Origin: Cryptomeria japonica | Taxonomy: Eukaryota > Streptophyta > Pinopsida > Cupressales > Cupressaceae | NCBI RefSeq assembly: GCF_030272615.1 | Contig: NC_081409.1 | Span: 531,878,291-531,942,290, forward strand | Reading direction: 5' to 3' | DNA length: 64,000 nucleotides | Shown here: piece after piece, positions 23,668 through 34,594 of the stretch | How the letters are laid out: each line of letters opens with the position of its first letter | Numbering within the stretch: position 1 is the first letter of the stretch | Translations under genes and position numbers: made by a program | Notes under the pieces: model-generated | The model's database searches: none | Told to the model about the DNA's origin: nothing | The model's input: only the letters and a program-made list of their open reading frames with translations

Positions 23668-26600
23668 TCAGTGAGTAGAAGATAGGGGTAGGACCCCTAA
23701 CTTACTTCTGAGATACTCAAAAGTGTCCCTTGGTAGTGGCTTGGTGAAGATATCTTCTATTTTTTCCTTTGTGCTAACATACTCCAACACCACTTTCTTC
23801 TCTTGAGCTTCTTCTCTAAGATAATGATATTTGATAGATATGTGCTTTGTCTTAGAGTGCATAATAGGATTCTTTGAAATGTTAATGGCACTAGTATTGT
23901 CACAGAATATAGTTACTGGCTCGATAACTTTATCATTTATACCTTCCAACAGTTGTTTGATCCATGCTATGTTGGTACAATTCAATGCTGCAGCAACGTA
24001 TTCAGCTTCTGCTATTGACTGTGAAACACATCCTTGTTTCTTGCTAAGCCAACTCACTAGTCTTTCTCCTAAAAATAAAGCTCCTCCATTTGTGCTTTTT
24101 CTATCATCAATGTTGCCTACCCAATTAGCATCAGTATAAACTTTTAAATCAAAATCATTTCCTTTCTGATATACTAAGCCATAATCCTCGGTGCCTTTCA
24201 AGTATCTAAAAATTCTTTTGATTGTTGTCATGTGTGTTTCCTTAGGATCTGCAGAGAATCTTGCAACTATACCTACTGCATGTGCTATGTCTGGTCTGTT
24301 GTGAATAACATATTGTAGCTTTCCAATCATGGATCAGTAAAGTGTCTCATCAATAGTTGCAGATTCATCATTCTTTGATAGTTTACAGTTGGTAGTCATA
24401 GGAGTACTTACTAGTTTTGAATCCTCCACTTCAAATTTCTTCAAGATTTCCTTTATGTACTTGGATTAAGTAATGAAAATCTCATTTTTCATTTGCAGTA
24501 TCTGTAAACCTATAAAATACTTTATCTCACCGATTAATGACATCTCAAATTCTTTGCTCATTTCATTTCCAAAGTTCTTGCATAAAGAGTCATTTCCACA
24601 AAATATGATATCATCAACAAATATGGCTAAGATTAGTATTCCATTTTCATCATTCTTCATGTACATATTGTTGTTCTCACTTGTCCTTATAAAACCAATC
24701 TTAATCAAATAAGAGTGCAATCTTTCATACCATGCTCTAGGTGCTTGTTTTAGACCATATAATGCTTTGTTCAATTTACATACCTGATCTTTACTCTTGT
24801 CTTCAACAAATCCTTTAGGTTGTTCAATAAAAACTTTTTCTTATAATATTTCATTCAAAAATGCAGATTTGACATCCATTTGCTATACCTTGAAGTTTTT
24901 GAAAGCAGCATATGCCAACAATGTTCTTACTCCTTCAAGTCTAGCCACAGGTGCAAAAGTTTCACCATAATCAATTCCTTCTTCTTGAGCATAACCTTTG
25001 CAAACTAGTCTTGCTTTATTTCAAATGACCTCACCTTTTTCATTTAGCTTGTTTCTGAAAATCCACTTTGTATCGATTACATTTTTGTCCTTCGGTCTTG
25101 GGACCAGTGTCCATGTGTCATTTTTCTTGATTTGATCAATCTCTTCTGTCATAGCATTTATCCAATCTTCACTGTTAAATGCCTCTTTCACTATTCTCGG
25201 TTCAAATTCAGATATCAGACATGTGTTCTGTCTCAGTTTGTTCCTTGTCATCACTGGATCATCCTTATCTCCTATAATCTGACTTGGTGCATGATGTCTT
25301 CTGACATACTTGGCTAATACAGGCTCGATAGGCTCTGTATGATCTTCTTCATCACTCGGTAACTGGATATTCTCTTCATTTTCTTCGACAGTTTTCTCGG
25401 TAGGACTTGTCAATTGAACATAGACAAATTCATCATAATCTTCTGGTTCTTTGGAATTTCCTTCATCATTTCTTTTTGAAAATTCATCAATTTTCACATT
25501 TGCACTTTCTACTATTTTGTTAGATGATTTGATCAGACATTTAAATGCTTTGCTTCTAGAAGAATACCCTAGAAATGTTCCTTCTTCACTTTTCTAATCA
25601 AACTTGCCATTTCTATCATCTTTGTGTACATAGCATCTACTTCCAAAGATTTTAAAATAACTTACATTAGGTTTCTTGTCATACCAGATTTCATATGGTG
25701 TCTTCAAAGTACCTTTCTTCAGTTGTACTCGGTTCTGGGTGTAAACTGCTATGCTTATTGCTTCTCTCCAAAATGTTTGTGGCACTTTCTTTTCAATCAT
25801 CAGGGTTCTGGCACAATCCACAATAGATCTATTTCTTTTCTCAGCAATTCCATTTTGTTGTGGAGTTCTCGATGCAGAGACTTGTCTTTTAATACCATGA
25901 TCATTGTAGAATAAGTTGAACTCATCAGATGTGAACTCTCCTCCTCTATCTGATCTAAGACATTTCAGTTGTCTTCATGTTTCATTTTCAACTCTTGCCT
26001 TGTACCATTTAAACATTTGAAAAGCTTCTAATTTTTCTTTTAAAAACATTACTGACATCATCCTTGAAAAGTCATCCACAAATAATATGAAATATTTATC
26101 ACCATAATAACTCTGAACCTTCATAGGACCACAAATATTAGTGTGCACAAGATCTAAAATTCCCTTAGAAGTGTAAGACTTACTTGTAAAGCTTGATCTT
26201 GTCATTTTACCCATTTGGCATCCTCGACACATAGCATTCTTAGGCTTTTCAAGACTCGGTAGACCTCTTACTTTGTGCTTCTTACTTATTTTGATCAGAT
26301 TATCAAAATTTACATGACAAAACCTTTTATGCCATAACCAGGTATCATCTATCTTTGCATATAGACACTTGTTCTGAGTTGAGTCAAGGTGAAATGTATT
26401 ACCTTTTGTTTGTGTTCCGGTAGCAGCTAACTTTCCATGCTTGTCATGAACTTTGACAATTCCTTTCTGAAATTCTATTCGATAACCTGTATTGTTTAGC
26501 TATGCTACACTCAACAAATTGTATTTCAAACCTTCAACCCAATAAACATCATTGCATCTTGCATTATCAAGAAGTGTTATAGATCCTTTACCTCTTACTG

Positions 26601-27622
26601 GACATGGTGCATCATTACCAAATCTTACATAGCCTCCATCATAATCTTCTAACATAACAAACTTGTGTTTATCACTTGTCATATGATGTGAGCATCCACT
26701 ATCTATGATCCAATAATCATTAGTATTTATTTGAGATATTAGGGCTTTTTCTTCATACCTTTCTTCATCTGATCCATCTTTGATAGCCACATAAACTACT
26801 TCCTCTGTATCAGTTTCATCTGATTTATCATCGTTGGATTCCTCATCGGCTATTAAGCATGTCTTTCTATCTCTTCTTCTGAAGTCTTGGTGTCCTTTGT
26901 AATGATTATCTTTCTATTTGTCATCTTGGTAATCTCTCTTTTTAGTAGAATCTTTGTCAGGACAGTTAGAAGCCATATGTCCTATTTTATCACAATTGAA
27001 ACATTTCAAAGGTAGTTTTCCTTTATACTTACCTTTGCCTCTCGGTAACCTTCTAGCTAATAGTGCTTCAAACTCTTCCTTCTTTCTAATTTCCTCATAC
27101 AGTTTGTGTACTTCTTCCATGTTCTTACAAAATTTTTCACTTGCTCCACTGTGATCTCCTTTAGAGTACTTGTACTTTCTTTCATTGTAATCATTAGATT
27201 CATCAAGATGAAAAGAACTAAATGCATATTCAACTTTATTTACTCAAGATCCACTATTATCAAAGTTACTTAACTCAAATGCATGTAGCTTACCAATAGT
27301 AGCATCTAAAGAAACTGACATATTAGGTACATACCTCAATTCATTGATTGCAGAGACTCGGATTGCATAAGCTAGTAGAAGGGTTCTTAACAACTTACTT
27401 GTTATATCCTTTTCTTCAATAGTTCCACCTGCTCCTTTGATTTGATTGACAATCTCCTTTAGTCTTGTACTGTACTGGGTTATGTTCTCACCTTCATTCA
27501 TCCTCATAGATTCAATTTGTCCTCTTAGACTGTCTACTTTTTCTCTTTGAACATGTTCATCACCACCATATACAGATATGAGCTTTGTCCCACATTGCCT
27601 TTGCATCATTGCAGCCTTCTAG
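23668..27622 (-). pseudogene. Copia B gag-pol, nearly complete but with scattered stops, 5'-truncated
   Basis: The minus-strand order is Gag (from 27622; LISVYGGDEHVQ region), a CCHC knuckle (CFNCDKIGHMASNC, about 27005-26964), protease with intact DSGCSHHM (about 26700), GAG-pre-integrase, integrase (CRGCQMGK; SDRGGEF; NGIAEKRN), RT with FVDD (about 24630), and RNase H ending in EDIFTKPLPRDTFEYLR. Ty1/copia domain order is clear. In the early Gag one extra A after the segment AKAMWD shifts the frame. Elsewhere the frame is mostly broken by single nonsense codons at positions where relatives have Gln or Arg. Gag is cut at 27622 by the chromovirus block. Its start, the 5' leader, primer site and 251 bp of the 5' LTR are missing. 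Confidence 0.9.
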
Positions 27623-29696
27623 ACCAGTGTGACAGAGGTCAGAAGCTTCATGGGTTTAGCAGGATACTATAGACGTTTTGTGGAGGGATTTTCCAGAGTT
27701 GCACACCCCATCACATCCCTCCAGCGAAAAGGGAAGAAATTCGAGTGGACAGAGAAGTGTGAGAGGGCTTTTCAGGATCTAAAAAGGGCACTTACTAGTG
27801 CACCTATTCTTATTGTGCCAGACCCCACGGCCGACTTCATGGTATGCACGGATGCTTCCTTAGATGGATTGGGAGCAGTTCTTATGCAGGAGGGTAGGGT
27901 TATAGCATACGAGTCTAGGAAACTTAAGACTCACGAGCTTAACTACCCTACGCATGACCTAGAGCTTGCAGCAGTTGTACATGCACTTGTGAGGTGGAGA
28001 CACTTCCTTTTAGGTCATCACTTCGAGCTTCATTCAGACCATCAGAGTTTGCAGTATATCTTCACCCAGCCTAACCTTAATGCACGTCAGAGGAGATGGA
28101 TGGAGTTCCTTTGTGAGTATGATTTTGATGTTCATTACATCAAAGGAAAGGAGAATGTGGTCGTAGATGCCCTAAGTAGGAGACGACATGAGGTTTACAC
28201 CATATCCATGAGCACAGATTTGAGAGACCGTATTTTGCAGCGATTGCCAGAGGATGATTGGTATCTAGAGGTTTGTCAGAGGATCCGTAATCAGGAGACC
28301 CTGGAAGGGAAGTTTGTGGACTACTCTTTGGAGTCCGATGGTATATTACGCCATAGAGGATGCATTTATGTACCCTCTCCTGGGGGTTTGTGAGATTTCA
28401 TTATCATGGAGGCTCATAGAGCTCCTTATGCAGCGCATCCCGGGGTTAAGAAGATGCATGCTGACTTGAGATAGTTATATCATTGGCCAGGAATGCGGCA
28501 GCTTATCACCGAGTTAGTAGCCCGATGCCTTGAGTGTTAGAGAGTCAAGGCAGAGCACCGCCATCCAGGTGGGTTACTCCAGTCCCATGCTATACCAGAG
28601 TGGAAGTGGGATACTATATCCATGGACTTCATTATTGGTCTTCCTATGTCATCTCGTCACCATGATGCTATCTTGGTGACAGTTGACAAATTGACCAAAG
28701 TAGCCCACTTCTCACCAGTCCGGACTACCTTCACAGCTCCAGCAGTGGCACAGGTGTTCTTGCGAGACATTGTTAGGCTTCATGGTGTCCCACGCAAGAT
28801 TATTTCTGATAGGGATTCTCTCTTTACATCTTCCTTTTGGAAGGCATTACAGACAGCGTTGGGCACCAAGCTCAACTTTAGCACAGCCTATCATCCAGAG
28901 ACAGATGGACAGACAGAGCGGGTTAACCAGGTGTTAGAGGATATGCTCCGCATGTACGTCATGGGTCATCAGACCCGATGGGAGGAGTACCTGCATTTAG
29001 TAGAATTTGCCTATAATAATGGGCATCACACTTCTTTGGGGATGCCACCCTTTCAGGCTTTGTACGGCAGACCATGCAGGACACCTTTGAGTTGGGATCG
29101 TATTGAGGATAGAGTGGCCATAGGCCCTGAGTTGGTTCGTGATATGGAGCAGCAGGTAATTTTGATTAGACAGTGCCTTAGAGAGGCACAGGATAGGCAG
29201 AAGAAATATGCAGATGCAAAGAGGATAGACCGGAGTTACATGGTTGGGGACAAAGTTTTCCTGAGAGTGCGAACGCATAAGAGTCCAATCCGCTATGGAA
29301 AGGGTTCTAAGCTCGCACCTCACTTTGTCGGACCCTTCGAGATCCTTGGGAGGATAGGACCAGTTGCCTATCACCTAGCTTTGCCACCTAGCCTGTCACG
29401 CATCCACGATGTATTTCATGTGTCAGTTTTGAGAAAGTATATCTATGATGAGTCTCATATTTTAGATTGGGATGCCTTGCAGGTGGAGTCAGACGGGCAA
29501 CTAGCCTTGGAGCCCATTCGCATTTTGGCTCGCTGGACGTTGGCCCTTCGAGGTCGAGAGCTGGACCAGTTTAGGGTCCAGTGGGATTGCTATGATGAGG
29601 TTACAACTTCATGGGGGGATGCAGCACATATGAGATCACAGTACCCTCATCTTTTTGATGAACTCTAGGAGGACGTTCATGTCTAGAGGGGGAGGG
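27623..29696 (+). pseudogene. Truncated chromovirus pol (RNase H, integrase, chromodomain), copy 1
   Basis: This is a near-duplicate of 37299-39371, with about 18 substitutions seen by eye. It starts abruptly at ACCAGTGTGACAG in the RT-RNase H connection, joined to the copia B Gag. It retains RNase H ([21 protein letters not shown]), the integrase core and a C-terminal chromodomain-like segment. It shares two nonsense codons with copy 2, at the end of the ADLR segment and after CLEC. It adds its own: an Arg-to-stop at 28391 and a Gln-to-stop at 29666. It keeps the usual integrase motif HPETDGQTERVN, which is altered in copy 2. It runs into a polypurine tract and then the LTR at 29697. Confidence 0.9.
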
Positions 29697-32600
29697 TGTG
29701 AGGCCCTACCCCGACCCATCCTATCTCTTCAGTTATTTTCATTTTGGAACTATTTTGGATGCTAGTTTGGACACACTATGGATATAGAACTTTTCATGAT
29801 TCCACGATTTTGGTAACATTGATATATGTGGATGCTTCCTTTCTATGCCTTGTGGATTATAGAATATTATATGATTCTAGATTAGGGTAATGTTGTGATG
29901 ATGCAAGTTATTATCTAAATTTTAGGAATTGATATAATGTTAGGAAAATGTTTGCATATATTGTAGATGGATCAAATTTTGAGGATTATGAGGAAATTGC
30001 TTTGATTTGTGACAAATCATATTTCATAATGTCAAGTCTTTGCAAAATGAATGTATTGTATTCTGATTATGTGATTATATATTATATGAGGCTATTTGGG
30101 AAGTACTAATGTTTAAATTGAGATGTGCAGGAAAATATCCATGTGACCATGGAAATATTATGGAGAATCAAGCCTAGGCCAATGTGCGTTAGTAAAAACT
30201 AGGGGTTGTCTATTTGGAGAGATAACACCCCGTATGTACTGTATTTTATTCGTAAATGTAAAATGTTGCATGAGTGTAATTTGTACTTATTGGATTGATT
30301 AAATTGTTTAAGGGACAATTGCCATGTGTTTATTGTGATGTGGAATTATTTTGTAGTGTCACTTGACACCTATGTAGTATGTTGTGTTGGCAATTGTCAT
30401 GTCACCTTTTTGAAAGTTTTATTTTTGTTAATTGTTATATCCCCTAATTATCCTTGAAGGAACCAAGAAATCTAGGTTAGAGAGCCACAAGGAAGGTCAA
30501 CTCAGAGTTGACCCGTAGGTTAACTTCAGGTGGACTTTCTGAAGGTCAAATCAACTCCTAGAGTCAATTTTAGAGCTTTTCTATTAGGCCTCATGGGGTA
30601 CCTATGGGTGAAGGCCAAAATTGGCCATGTGTCTTTCCCTTAGGACTTGTTTAACCACCCAAAAAAGTGGTTTTCCCAAGATGGACGAATTCCATCTATA
30701 GGAGTGCCATCCTTGGAAGGAGAACCTTCTTGGAGATAGTAATCCCTCTTCCCCATTCCATTTCCCTTCTCTAGGCACCTAGGTTAGGGAGTGTGTAAGA
30801 CCTAGGGAAGACCAACCCAATGGGAGATCACTCACTCTATCCAAGAGGTTGGAAGGAGTGAGAGAGGCCTTCTTAGGCTAAGAATGGAAGCTTAGTGAGC
30901 TAATCACCCACTCTCCATTCTTGGAGATTTTTGGAAAAACTTGGAAGAAAAAAAAAAAAAAAAACCAGTTTTAGGAATTAGAGGAATTTGGGGGCCAAGG
31001 ATTGCAAAAAGTTGTGTGGATTGGGCAGCTCATCTCCAACTAAATTTAGCATACCTATTGGCAGAATAAGGTTGGTGGTTATCTCCTCTTGGTTTTGTTG
31101 TTTATGTTAGTTATGTTGTTTTGTTGAACGAAAGAAATGCTTGTAAAGAAAGTGTGTATGTAAATTGTTGTTGAAGAAAATAATGTGTAGTTTCATTTCT
31201 ATGTTTTTCTGTTTTGTGTTCTTGTTTTGGGAGTGTCCAAGATCTTCTACTCTTGGGAGAGTAGGATGATCTTGGGGTGGAAGAAGCATGACAGCCTTGG
31301 GTGAGAGGCTCTCCTTAAGGAGAGTGATCTCAAGGGTGTCCTTTGTGACCCTTGCTGCATAGCCTTGTGTATGCATTTGGGGGTCATAAGGGGAGAGAAA
31401 TGGCTTTGAGCCTTTGGGGGGCATAAGGTGTGTGGGATGAATTTTGTTGAGTATTTTGTGTTGCCATGAGGTGGCTTGTGTTATATTTTTGGCTGCAGTC
31501 TCCCCAATGGTACTTGGTCCACTTCCACCCGTAGATTGATCATCACAAAGTGTGGTGAAAGTGTAGCTTGGGATGGGAAAGTGAATGTTTGTGTGATTGC
31601 CCTATTGTTGTGTTGTATTGCTTGGTTGTAACCCGTCTAGGTCTTGATTCTCCTAGCTCGGGGGTGGCTTCTGGTAAGCCTAGGCTGGGAGGTGAGCATC
31701 CCATGGTCACAGTCCTAAACTTTACTTGCAGGTGGCTTGGGGAAAAAGACTAGGAGTTGCAGATTGTTGTGTTGCAGACTTCTATTCAGATCTCTTATTT
31801 TTATTTAAATGCAGAAAGGAAGAAAGAAATGTAACCTTATGTTTTGTAGCAAAAAAAAAAGAGAGAGAAAGTGCATATGTAAATATAGGGCTTAAAATGA
31901 TTCTGTTTCTGTTTAAATTAATGTACTCTTTATTTACTGTGTAAAAATTAGAGAAAGATGACGGTTTGGATTATTTACCCATTTTTATATATGGGCTATT
32001 ATAATTATCATTCTGGAAAAACAATGTAAATTTAAGTTTATGTTTTGATGCCTATTGTGTTGTAGTAGACTACATTTAAATCTGGTCTGTAACATGTTTA
32101 TTTACTGCAATATTAAAGAAAAGAAACAGAAAAATGCATTAGGATTCCTTATTTACTATTTACTAGTTTATTTACTGCAAATGTTATAGAAAGAAAAAGA
32201 AATGCAGTAGGGTTATTATTTACTTGCATAGTTTTAAATTCTGTTATTTTATGTCTGTTAGAAAGAAAGGAGAACCAGTATTGCTTTATTGCTGTAGAAA
32301 GTTTAAATAAAAGAAAAGAAAAAAATTAGACCTATTCTAAATACTGTTAGAAGACAAAAAAAAAATAGTATGTAAATAGTTGAAAATCCCAAATCAATAT
32401 AAGGGTTTTAACCCTATTACTTCAACATTTAGTCATATATATCTCTATATGTATATAAGTATATATATTGAAAATATATACCTATATAGATATAAAATAT
32501 ATATATATATATATAAGCTTCCTGTATGTGCATACCCCTGTAACAACAAAATAAAGGATGCATTTTGAACTTGTGCATCTCTGTTTCAAACATATAAAAT

Positions 32601-32712
32601 ATAATGCGGAAATAACCCTTTAATCATATATATATATATTCTGCAATCTAAAGTCATTCTCTATGAATGCCTGTAGAAGAAAATATTTTCATATTCATAA
32701 ATGATATTGTGC

Positions 32713-32715
<3 letters not shown>

Positions 32716-32811
<96 letters not shown>

Positions 32812-32812
32812 T
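32716..32812. repeat. (TA)n microsatellite in LTR copy 1
   Basis: About 95 bp of TA. The allele in the other LTR (42406-42438) is only about a third as long. Conversely, the TA run after the telomere-like motifs is longer in the other LTR (43040-43086). Confidence 0.95.
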
Positions 32813-32914
32813 TTGACATATTCAAAAATCCACATCTTATAACCTTTTTTTATCAACCCACGAAATACTTAAATAAAAACAAAAAAAATTTTAGTAATAA
32901 TAATGCTGGCCGAA

Positions 32915-33165
32915 CCACTGTGTGTAAACACAGTGGACGGATCTCGGGCCGCGCCACTGTGTTTACCCACAGTGGACGGCACGGGAAAGCCGAGCCACTA
33001 TGTGTAAACACAGTGGGCGGTGCTCGGGCCGCGCCACTGTGCTTACCCACAGTGGACGGCACGGAGGGTGCCGCCACTGTGTGTAAGCACAGTGGACGGT
33101 CCGCGGCCGCCATAGTGCTTATACACAGTGGACGGCACCACCGTCACTGTGTATAAACACAGTGG
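32915..33165. repeat. Array of seven CACTGTG palindromes in LTR copy 1
   Basis: Seven hairpins of the form CCACTGTG-TGTAAA-CACAGTGG recur every 35-41 bp. Loops vary between TGTAAA, TTTACC, CTTACC, TGTAAG, CTTATA and TATAAA, and two stems carry one mismatch. GC-rich spacers such as ACGGCTCTCGGGCCGCG separate them. The array stands in AT-rich DNA, so the GC step is abrupt. Open frames on both strands across it are artefacts of symmetry. Function unknown. A structured RNA leader, a protein-binding array or a small-RNA source are all possible. Confidence 0.9.
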
Positions 33166-33298
33166 CGACCGGTAGAGCCCCGCGCCGCCTCCTCCCCTCA
33201 TTCCCCCCTCTGCGAAACCCTCCGCCGTGCCCTAGCTTCGCCGTACCTGCGATCTCCAAACAAAAAAAAATGGACAAACAATAAAATAAAGGGGTTTA

Positions 33299-33406
33299 AT
33301 AAACCCTAACCCATTTCGGGTTAGGGTATGAAATGATGAATAAAATAAAATAAGAGTAATATATATAAAAATGCAACCCTAACCCAATTTCGGGTTAGGG
33401 TTAGCA
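33299..33406. repeat. Two inverted telomere-like motifs in LTR copy 1
   Basis: AAACCCTAACCC faces GGGTTAGGGT at 33300-33328, and AACCCTAACCC faces GGGTTAGGGTT at 33374-33403, each around a short ATTTC loop. The first arm contains AAACCCTA, the plant telo-box promoter motif. The relict LTR keeps a decayed version. Confidence 0.85.
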
Positions 33407-33511
33407 TTTTAATAATATATATATATATATATTTGGGAGATTTAGATTGGTGTATTATAATTTGATTTTTAATTTCACAATGAGGGTTGGTATATAAGAA
33501 TTTATACTGTG

Positions 33512-33562
<51 letters not shown>

Positions 33563-34398
33563 AATTTAAATTGGAATTTTAAAGTTGGATTTTAGTATAT
33601 AATTTGGGGTTAAGTTTATAATTGAAATATTATGGAAATTTAGACCCTGATTTTAATAATTGAATTATTATGGGATTTTAGACTTTTGATTTTAATATAT
33701 ATAAATATGGGGTTAATTTAATAATTGAACGATTATAAGTTCCCATTCCTTAGAAATTTAGATTTCAATTAATTCAAGGGGGTTAATAATAAAGGACTAT
33801 TATAGTTGGATAAACTATACGTTTAATCCAGCAATATATTTAATTAATCAATGGACTTACCCCCCCCATGTAATTGGACGTCAGGAAAATTTAAAAAGGA
33901 GGAATTTGTAAATTTATGAACCTTAAGCCCTTGAGACCAACTTTTTGGTCGGATTGAAAATTAATTGACAAAACCAGGGGATTTAGGGAAAATTAGAATT
34001 GGCCCTAGTTTATTGTCGGATTTTAGTGGGCAAATGACATTGTAGAAATTCGAAAACCCTCATCGGGTGGATGTGTATAATAAATTTTATTTGAGCATCA
34101 GTTAATCAATAACAATATCATTATATGACCTGGAATGATTTAATACATTAAGATAACCAATTATCCCTTGAATTAATTAGCGACAACTTGTCTTAGGTAA
34201 TTGAGCTAGCTAACTAATCCACAATGCAAATTAATCTCAACCAAACAAGTCGCTCGCCCGAGTTGGTTATTTAACTTAACCCTAGTAAGTAAGTTTATTT
34301 ACATCCTAGAAAAGACAAAACCTTAAATACAGTTGTTATATATTAGGATTTATAGCGAGTTCATGACGTCAAAAAAAAAAATTTGTTGTTCCGTTTTT

Positions 34399-34418
34399 GT
34401 GCCCTAAAGTTTGGGCAC
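34399..34418 (+). other. LTR 3'-terminal stem-loop, copy 1
   Basis: GTGCCC, loop TAAAGTTT, GGGCAC, followed by GACA at the LTR end. The identical structure is at 44026-44045, and a decayed one at 3739. Confidence 0.85.
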
Positions 34419-34425
34419 GACATTT

Positions 34426-34437
34426 TGGTATCAGAGC
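34426..34437 (+). other. Chromovirus primer-binding site (initiator tRNA-Met)
   Basis: TGGTATCAGAGC follows the LTR end after TTT. This is the standard plant match to the 3' end of initiator tRNA-Met, which primes minus-strand DNA synthesis. The next 150 bp, up to the Gag ATG at 34595, form the leader and show no other feature. Confidence 0.95.
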
Positions 34438-34594
34438 AAGGTTTCCAACACTAGGAACCTTTCTCTATTACGTTTCGCTTTAATTATCTAAATTAATCAA
34501 ATATTTTCTTAAACGGAAAATAAAAATATAAATATATGAAAATTAAATTATTTAAATTAATTGTTTATTTATTTTATTTTTGTTTCCTCATAGG

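Larger units (their letters stand above)
29697..34422 (+). mobile_element. Chromovirus LTR, copy 1 (5' LTR of the complete internal region)
   Basis: It starts TGTGAGGCCCTACCCC after the tract AGAGGGGGAGGG and ends GGGCACGACA, three bases before a primer-binding site. At 4,726 bp it is unusually long. It matches 39372-44049 almost base for base. Most substitutions are transitions, and the largest length differences are in TA microsatellites. It carries a GC-rich hairpin array, inverted telomere-like motifs and a terminal stem-loop. Its small open frames are not genes. Confidence 0.95.

Noticed and set aside
28997-29374. Antisense frame within integrase (repeated at 38672-39049)
   Set aside because: Shadow of the sense coding region, identical in both copies only because they are duplicates.
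32853-33156. Overlapping open frames on both strands of the LTR GC island (also 42477-42852)
   Set aside because: They follow the symmetric hairpin array, have no known domain, and occur in an LTR.
32915-33165. CRISPR-like repeat-spacer look
   Set aside because: Repeats are palindromes with variable loops and short shared spacers, in a plant LTR.
33299-33406. True telomeric repeat
   Set aside because: Only two short inverted copies, lacking the TTTAGGG tandem array.
34426-34437. tRNA-Met gene fragment
   Set aside because: Only the 12-base primer match is present, in the primer-binding-site position.
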